Assembly (NCBI GenBank): GCA_023410715.1 | Contig: JAEYPN010000029.1 | Coordinates: forward strand, 1-38,103 | From: Bacillota bacterium | Lineage (GTDB): Bacteria > Bacillota_I > Bacilli_A > Izemoplasmatales > UBA1188 | DNA length: 38,103 nucleotides | Direction of reading: 5' to 3' | Part shown: in pieces, positions 32,951 through 38,103 of the stretch | Layout of the letters: each line of letters starts with the position of its first letter | Position numbering within the stretch: position 1 is the first letter of the stretch | Notes under the pieces: model-generated | Seen by the model: the letters and a program-made list of their open reading frames with translations, nothing else | Told to the model about the DNA's origin: nothing | The model's database searches: none | Position numbers and translations under genes: made by a program

Positions 32951-33712
32951 ATGAAAAAAATAAAAGAAATAATTAAAGATTATAAATTATTATTAAGAAG
33001 TATTCCTGGACTAGTTACTATGATGTTTTGTATTTCTGTCGTAGTAATGAATTTAATGGCTAATAAAATAATTTTTAATTCTAAACTAGTTGCGGTTGAT
33101 GGAGGAATCATACTTTCTTGGATCCCATTTTTATGTATGGATGTTATAACGCAAAGATATGGACCAAAGGCAGCTATAAAAATGAATATTTTAGCGTTAC
33201 TCGTTAACTTAATGTTTGTTTTAGTATTTGCGCTTGTATCATCACTACAAATAGAAATTGGTGATGCATATCAACAAGGTGATGCATTTAAATCATTTGA
33301 TACTGTCTTCTCATATACTTGGTTTGTACTACTTGGAAGCTCAATCGCCTTTCTAGCTTCAGGTATTATCAATAATTCCTTAAACTGGGCAGTAGGTAAA
33401 CTATTTAAGAAAAAGCCTGATGGTAAACTTGCATATTTTACAAGAAGTTATGTGTCAACGTTTATTGGTCAATTTGCGGATAATTTATTATTTGCGGTAA
33501 TTGTATTTATGCTATTTGCCCCAATTTATTGGGGTTATAGTTTAACAATTGTTCAGTGTATAGGTTCAGCTATCATTGGGGCAATTTTGGAATTAATTAC
33601 AGAAGCAATCTTTTCACCAATTGGGTATAGAGTATTTAAAAAGTGGCAATTAGAAAATGTTGGTGAAGATTACATTACATATTCAAAAACTAAAAAGTTA
33701 AAGGTGAAATAA
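32951..33712 (+). CDS. yhhQ: Queuosine precursor transporter, YhhQ/VUT family
   Basis: The product has 253 residues from ATG 32951, after AGAAAGG. An open frame upstream to 32876 runs through the riboswitch terminator and is rejected as coding. Six or more membrane helices are seen. Family motifs: LMANKIIF at about residue 34, DGGIILSWIPFLCMDVITQRYGPKAA near 50-75 and QFADNLLF near 175. YhhQ takes up preQ0 or preQ1 for queuosine synthesis in tRNA. The preQ1 riboswitch directly upstream fits this role. It is followed 2 bases later by an SDR gene, so the two are one operon. Confidence 0.9.
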   Translation: MKKIKEIIKDYKLLLRSIPGLVTMMFCISVVVMNLMANKIIFNSKLVAVDGGIILSWIPFLCMDVITQRYGPKAAIKMNILALLVNLMFVLVFALVSSLQIEIGDAYQQGDAFKSFDTVFSYTWFVLLGSSIAFLASGIINNSLNWAVGKLFKKKPDGKLAYFTRSYVSTFIGQFADNLLFAVIVFMLFAPIYWGYSLTIVQCIGSAIIGAILELITEAIFSPIGYRVFKKWQLENVGEDYITYSKTKKLKVK

Positions 33713-33714
33713 TT

Positions 33715-34365
33715 ATGAGAATATTAATAACAGGAACATCAAGAGGAATAGGCAAAGCCATTGCAGATAAGTTTTTATCTTTAGGACATGAAGTTATTGG
33801 TATGGATATAAATCCATCAAGTATTTTAAACCAAAAATATTCACATATTATCTTAGATATTACATCAAAAGAATTACCAGAAATTACCGATGTAGAAATA
33901 TTAATAAATAATGCTGGTGTTCAAAATATGAACATGAGCGATATTGATGTTAATTTAAAAGGGACAATTAATATTACGGAAAAATATGCTTTTCAAGATA
34001 AGATTAAAGCAGTTATAAATATTGCCTCTTCAAGCGCATCAACTGGAAGTGAGTTTCCTGAATATGCTGCATCAAAAGGTGGCCTTTTAGCTTATACTAA
34101 AAATGTTGCTTTAAGGCTTGCTAAATTTAACGCAACTTGTAACTCGATTTCACCAGGTGGTGTAAATAATGAACTAAATGCGCATATTATCAACGATTCT
34201 AATTTATATAAAAAAGTACTAAATGAATCATTACTTAATAAATGGGCTGAAGTAGATGAAATTGCGGAATGGGTTTATTTTGTAGCAGTCATTAATAAAA
34301 GTATGACTGGTGAAGATATCTTAATTGATAATGGAGAAAAAATTAAATCAAACTTTATATGGTAA
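33715..34365 (+). CDS. Short-chain dehydrogenase/reductase in the queuosine precursor operon
   Basis: The product has 216 residues, short for a classical SDR. The cofactor motif is TGTSRGIG (6-13), followed by NNAG (65-68), the serine stretch IASSSAS and the Tyr-x-x-x-Lys motif in YAASK near 117-121. It ends in a DNGEKI segment in place of the usual DGG-x. AAAGGTG lies at the end of yhhQ and the ATG starts 2 bases after the yhhQ stop, so the gene is co-transcribed and under the preQ1 riboswitch. No SDR step is known in preQ1 uptake. It may act on a related metabolite or be simply co-expressed. Confidence 0.85.
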   Translation: MRILITGTSRGIGKAIADKFLSLGHEVIGMDINPSSILNQKYSHIILDITSKELPEITDVEILINNAGVQNMNMSDIDVNLKGTINITEKYAFQDKIKAVINIASSSASTGSEFPEYAASKGGLLAYTKNVALRLAKFNATCNSISPGGVNNELNAHIINDSNLYKKVLNESLLNKWAEVDEIAEWVYFVAVINKSMTGEDILIDNGEKIKSNFIW

Positions 34366-34368
34366 GAA

Positions 34369-34387
34369 GAAGCATAAGCTTCATTTT
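34369..34387 (+). terminator. Terminator after the SDR gene
   Basis: GAAGC with GCTTC around ATAA, then ATTTT. Short stem and weak T-run. Confidence 0.5.
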
Positions 34388-34462
34388 AAAAGTAAAGTGA
34401 GCATGAATTCATATATTTATGATAGTTTTATATAGATTATTTAAATTTATATACTAAATTAC

Positions 34463-34493
34463 TATACAATTGTATACTGATTTGTGGTATAAT
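34463..34493 (+). promoter_or_regulatory. Extended -10 promoter with a TACAATTGTA operator
   Basis: TATACAATTGTATA (34463-34476) is a perfect palindrome containing TACA-nn-TGTA, the core of CopY/BlaI/MecI-type operators. TGGTATAAT (34485-34493) is an extended -10 box. The palindrome covers the -35 region, as expected for a repressor site. The lipoprotein gene starts 144 bases later. Confidence 0.45.
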
Positions 34494-34636
34494 TTAGGAA
34501 AGATTGATGGATTAAGAAATACTTAAAATAATAGATTTTAAGTAATAGTTAATAAGGGATGTTCAGTTCTATTTTTTAAAGATTTTAATTAATTTTAATT
34601 AATTTAATATATAAAAAAGGGATAAGGGGAAATTTA

Positions 34637-37600
34637 ATGAGGAAATTTAGATTTTTATTAATTATTTTTACTATGTTTTCATGTCTTATTGCATGCAATA
34701 GTAAATCAAAAACAGATTCTATAGCAACTTCTAAAACATTATATTCAATTACAATTGATGAAGAATTAAAAGAATGGATAAGTGTTGAAAAGACATCTGC
34801 TTCAGAAAGTGAAATTGTAACAATTACAATAAAAAACCCTAAAGGTAAACTTTTAAATCTTGAAGTTCTGCTTTTTTCTAATGAAAATGAAACGGATTAT
34901 TTACCTTTACAACTAGAGAAGGTTAATTACAGCAAATATACTTTTACAATGCCAAAAGAAAATGTAAAAATAACGGGCTATTTGAGAGATACAGCACCAA
35001 TGATTTATTCTTTAGAAATTGATGGAACAAAGCTTAAATGGGATGCTTATGCTTTAGAAAATTACCGATTTGAAATAAAAGTGTTTTTACTGGGTTATGA
35101 GGATGGGACACCAGTTTCTTATTTTATTGCGTCATATGATAGATTTGAATTAGATCTAAAAGATTTATTTTATTCAAAATATGTTGGTAAATATATAGAA
35201 GTAGAATTAACACTAGAACGAGTTAAAGATTGGTTTTCAGACACAGTTGATTCATGTAGAATTCAAACAATTCTTAAAGATGAAAACCTGCCGACGTTAA
35301 ATACACCAACCGATCTTAAGATTGAAGATAACATTTTAACTTGGAAATGGAATGATTTAGATAATGAATTTGGTAATTTTATTCTAACTATAAATGACGT
35401 AAATATGATATTAAGCATACCATTTTTTGATTTAAGTATTAATCCAATAGATGAAATTAAATCAATCAGTGTTTGCGTTCAAGGGGTTAGTGAAAAAAGT
35501 AATGCTAGTGAAAAGATTAGTTTAAATTTTAAAGATGATACTCCTGTTTATAATATTACATTTTATATAAATGATGGGACTGAAGATTCAAAAACATTTA
35601 AATCAACAGATTTAAAAATTAGTGAACATGTTCCTTTAAGGACAGGATATGCTTTTAATGGTTGGTATACATCAAATAATGATGGGAGAGAATTAAGAAA
35701 ACTTTATAGTGATGATGATTTAATTACTAGTAACTTAGAACTTTATGCTGAATGGTTAAAGATAGATAGTGTAACAGGTATAAAAAGTTTACCAACACCT
35801 AAATTATTTATGTACGGTTCTTGCGTTTATTGGTTATCAATACCCCAAAAAAATGGTTACTATTTTGAAATAACAATGGATGATGAAGTGATAGATAGTG
35901 GTATTATTAGTGAAAATAAATTAGATCTTTCCTTGTATATAAAGGATAATAAAACTGTCACTGTAAAGGTTAAGACTAAAGGAGATGGCATAGTAAATAA
36001 TGATTCAGATTATTCAACTATAAGAGTTAATCCAGCATATGAATTAAGTAATTTTATTTCTTCAATGAATGTTGACTATAATGTTGGTGCTGCATATTGG
36101 ATTTTAGATTATACTGATTATTATAATTTATTCACTTTTAATCTTTATGATTTAAAAACAGGATTAAAAGTTTCGTATTATTCATCACATCATCCTAAAT
36201 TTGTATTTAGGAGTATTCCAGCGGGGAAATATAAGCTTGAAATTTTATTAGAAAATTCAAATTCAGAAATTATTACAGAAATTATTACAGAGTTTGAAAT
36301 TTTACGGCTTACTTCACCAGTAATTAGTTTTTCAAAGACAGGCGATAATTGGCACGTAAGCTGGGAAAAGATTAATTATGCTAATCAATATGAAGTTATT
36401 ATAAATGGAGTAAAACATAATGTAACAGATGATTTTATTGATATACCTATATCTAATGACAAACTTGAAGTAGCTGTTAGAGCGAAAGATACTAATAATA
36501 AATATATAGTGAGCGAATTTAAAAAAATTATTATCGAAAAAAGTGATACAGTTAAAATAATTTATCCTAATGAAGGTACTTATGTTTTTATTGATGATGA
36601 TGAATATACTATGAATTATAGAGATTTATATGATAATATTAAACTTATATTTAATGGAAAAAAAATATATTTTCCAGATAATTTTCGTTCATTTGATCCA
36701 AGCATAATCAAATATTCTCCTAATTTAGAGGAAATAGAGATTGAAAACTTTGATTCGGTAAATAGTATTGAGAGTTTATTTACTAATTTTGAAGTTCCTA
36801 AAAGTTTAAAAATTATAACGATTAATCAAGGGCCTAATACTATTTATAGTAGTTTTTTTATAAATATGACAAATATTGAAACCATAAATTTAGGTATTGG
36901 CATTACTGAATTTGGTGATAATGCCTTTATTGATTGTATTTCACTTCATACTATTAATGTCAAAGAAAACTTAACAAGTTTAACTTTAAAATCATTTAAT
37001 ACTAACTCACCAATAGTAATTTTAGATGAAGGTGGATATTATCTTAATCTTAATAATAATCCTCACTATATTTATTTAGCAAGAAGTAACAATGGTAAAC
37101 TAAAAATTAATGAAGATACAAAAATAATTGCAAGTTATGCCTTTGAAAATTTCAAAATGTTAGAAGAAGATTTAATTCTTCCTGATGGTTTAATCTCAAT
37201 TTTAAAATTTGCTTTTAGAGATAACAGAATTACCAGCGTTTATTTACCTAATACTTTGAAAAATATTGGTTATGGAGCTTTTTATGGCTGTAAAAAACTT
37301 AAAAGTGTAAGAATTCCTGAAAGTGTTACTGAAATTTACAACCATACATTTTATAATTGTTCTTCGTTAATTAATCTTTATTTACATGATAAAATTACTA
37401 AATTTGGTGAAAACTCAATAAATTCGAATGTTAATCAAATCACTATTCAAGGTGAAATAAAATATCTTGGCACAGATACTAATCCATATTTAATCGCATA
37501 TTCTATAAACAATAATAAATTAAAGGAAATTATTATAAATGAAAATTGCGTTGTTTTAAAAGATAGATTATTCTATAATCAATATTCTTTACGAAAGTTA

Positions 37601-37840
37601 GAAATTCCCGAAAGTGTTAAATATTATGGAAGTAATCTTTTTGTTTTTTGCTCAATGCTTAATGAAATAACAATTTCTAAAAATGCCATTTTAGATAAAG
37701 ATGTTTTTGATGGTTGCAGTTTTGAAAGAGTCTATTTTACGGGGACTGTTCGAGAATGGAATACTATTAATGGACAAATGGATGATAATTCATCAGGTGA
37801 TATTAGAATAATTTGTTCAGATGGGGAAATTATTATATAG
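34637..37840 (+). CDS. BspA-like leucine-rich repeat lipoprotein with InlB B-repeat
   Basis: The product has 1067 residues. A signal peptide ends in the lipobox LIAC (Cys20). Residues about 30-110 are a beta domain; 115-300 hold two fibronectin-like segments; about 305-375 are an InlB B-repeat (GYAFNGWYTS...LELYAEW). Further Ig/fibronectin-like modules follow (about 380-640). From about 690 the C-terminal part carries LRR_5 (BspA/TpLRR) repeats with the I-x-x-x-AF-x-x-C-x-x-L-x-x-(I/V)-x-(I/L)P pattern, for example YGAFYGCKKLKSVRIP and NHTFYNCSSLINLYL. Such proteins stick to host or partner cells. AAGGGG precedes the ATG. A paralogous start lies at 37910. Confidence 0.85.
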   Translation: MRKFRFLLIIFTMFSCLIACNSKSKTDSIATSKTLYSITIDEELKEWISVEKTSASESEIVTITIKNPKGKLLNLEVLLFSNENETDYLPLQLEKVNYSKYTFTMPKENVKITGYLRDTAPMIYSLEIDGTKLKWDAYALENYRFEIKVFLLGYEDGTPVSYFIASYDRFELDLKDLFYSKYVGKYIEVELTLERVKDWFSDTVDSCRIQTILKDENLPTLNTPTDLKIEDNILTWKWNDLDNEFGNFILTINDVNMILSIPFFDLSINPIDEIKSISVCVQGVSEKSNASEKISLNFKDDTPVYNITFYINDGTEDSKTFKSTDLKISEHVPLRTGYAFNGWYTSNNDGRELRKLYSDDDLITSNLELYAEWLKIDSVTGIKSLPTPKLFMYGSCVYWLSIPQKNGYYFEITMDDEVIDSGIISENKLDLSLYIKDNKTVTVKVKTKGDGIVNNDSDYSTIRVNPAYELSNFISSMNVDYNVGAAYWILDYTDYYNLFTFNLYDLKTGLKVSYYSSHHPKFVFRSIPAGKYKLEILLENSNSEIITEIITEFEILRLTSPVISFSKTGDNWHVSWEKINYANQYEVIINGVKHNVTDDFIDIPISNDKLEVAVRAKDTNNKYIVSEFKKIIIEKSDTVKIIYPNEGTYVFIDDDEYTMNYRDLYDNIKLIFNGKKIYFPDNFRSFDPSIIKYSPNLEEIEIENFDSVNSIESLFTNFEVPKSLKIITINQGPNTIYSSFFINMTNIETINLGIGITEFGDNAFIDCISLHTINVKENLTSLTLKSFNTNSPIVILDEGGYYLNLNNNPHYIYLARSNNGKLKINEDTKIIASYAFENFKMLEEDLILPDGLISILKFAFRDNRITSVYLPNTLKNIGYGAFYGCKKLKSVRIPESVTEIYNHTFYNCSSLINLYLHDKITKFGENSINSNVNQITIQGEIKYLGTDTNPYLIAYSINNNKLKEIIINENCVVLKDRLFYNQYSLRKLEIPESVKYYGSNLFVFCSMLNEITISKNAILDKDVFDGCSFERVYFTGTVREWNTINGQMDDNSSGDIRIICSDGEIII

Positions 37841-37909
37841 CATTTTATTAAATATGGTTTAAATTAATTATGGGATTTTTTAAGTATACTATGAATAGGG
37901 AGAAAGTAA

Positions 37910-37984
37910 ATGAGGAAATTTAGATTTTTATTAATCGTTTTTAATATTATTTTATCTCTTACTGGTACTAGTATAAATATATAG
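37910..37984 (+). pseudogene. Lipoprotein gene start truncated by an IS element
   Basis: After AGGGAG, ATG 37910 opens a signal peptide whose first 26 bases equal those of the gene at 34637. It reads on to LSLTGTSIN and stops at TAG 37982-37984, where the mobile element begins. The lipobox cysteine is missing or was lost. The rest of the gene, if it exists, lies beyond the window. Confidence 0.6.
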
Positions 37985-38103
37985 ACACATTTAGTTAGAC
38001 AAATAATTATGATATAATTAATAACGATAAAGGAAGTTGTCTATAATAGCAATAAGCAGCCAATATGATGATGAGTTTAAAAATATGATTGTGAATTTAT
38101 ACA
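37980..38103 (+). mobile_element. Left end of an IS3-family insertion sequence
   Basis: TAGACA occurs at 37982 and again at 37996, an arrangement seen at IS ends. A transposase OrfA frame follows (next entry). The terminal repeat cannot be proven because the right end is outside the window. Confidence 0.55.
38046..38103 (+). CDS. IS3-family transposase OrfA, N-terminal fragment
   Basis: The frame reads ISSQYDDEFKNMIVNLY and runs off the window. This is the typical start of IS3/IS150-type OrfA proteins (S-x-x-YD-x-EFK-x-MIV-x-LY, then a helix-turn-helix). AAAGGAAG (38029-38036) lies 9 bases before an ATA codon at 38046 where ATG is expected, so the start is either ATA or a mutated ATG. Only about 19 residues are visible. 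Confidence 0.65.
   Translation, partial: MAISSQYDDEFKNMIVNLY

Noticed and set aside
37850..37984. Short secreted peptide gene at 37910
   Set aside because: Its first 26 bases equal the start of the large lipoprotein gene at 34637 and it ends at an IS boundary, so truncation explains it better.

Overview
The window comes from a very AT-rich, Gram-positive-type bacterium. Genes end in TAA, TAG and also TGA (the ABC transporter at 3844 and the DUF402 gene at 11422 stop at TGA), so this is the standard bacterial code and not the Mycoplasma/Spiroplasma TGA=Trp code. Lipoproteins with lipobox signals, BspA-type leucine-rich repeats, InlB B-repeats, EF-P with YmfI/YnbB-like partners, PnuC and a preQ1 riboswitch suggest an Acholeplasma-like or Izemoplasma-like mollicute, or a close low-GC Bacillota relative. 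The exact taxon is inference.

Layout. 1-230: the tail of an unidentified gene, then tspO (230-688). 740-3230: a graveyard of broken reading frames full of TAA/TAG. 2398-9954: a tandem duplication of a three-gene unit (secreted protein, membrane-anchored 194-aa protein, fused ATPase-permease ABC transporter). The first gene is wrecked in copy A and almost deleted in copy B, while the other two genes are intact in both copies. 10125-12547: small soluble proteins (HhH, DUF402) and a GNAT gene split by a stop. 12688-15352: efp, a tightly linked YmfI-like SDR, and a convergent ynbB. 15470-16750: PnuC-family transporter with an extra N-terminal domain. 16953-21026: two large minus-strand lipoproteins (Ig-like repeats plus lamin-tail domains; GIN-type beta-helix adhesin). 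21356-24279: a frameshifted small membrane protein, a GNAT, an orphan holin, a DUF1801 pseudogene and a lipoprotein. 24482-27175: a helical conserved protein, a divergent LysM-CAP protein, and cysK behind a Cys-Cys leader peptide. 27292-29232: an RCC1/InlB-repeat lipoprotein. 30052-32723: DODA-type dioxygenase, DUF4250, and a membrane alpha/beta hydrolase. 32779-34365: preQ1-I riboswitch controlling yhhQ and an SDR. 34637-38103: BspA-like LRR lipoprotein, then a second copy of its signal-peptide region broken by the left end of an IS3-family element.

How the genes work together. The strongest functional grouping is efp + SDR + ynbB. In Bacillus subtilis ymfI and ynbB are both required for 5-aminopentanol modification of the EF-P lysine, so this looks like a compact EF-P modification locus. 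The second is a queuosine-precursor uptake operon (riboswitch, YhhQ, SDR). The third is cysteine synthesis under an apparent leader peptide. The rest is dominated by surface lipoproteins with repeat domains and by a duplicated export system that seems to have lost its linked secreted protein. Many gene remnants show active genome decay. No tRNA, rRNA or CRISPR array was seen.
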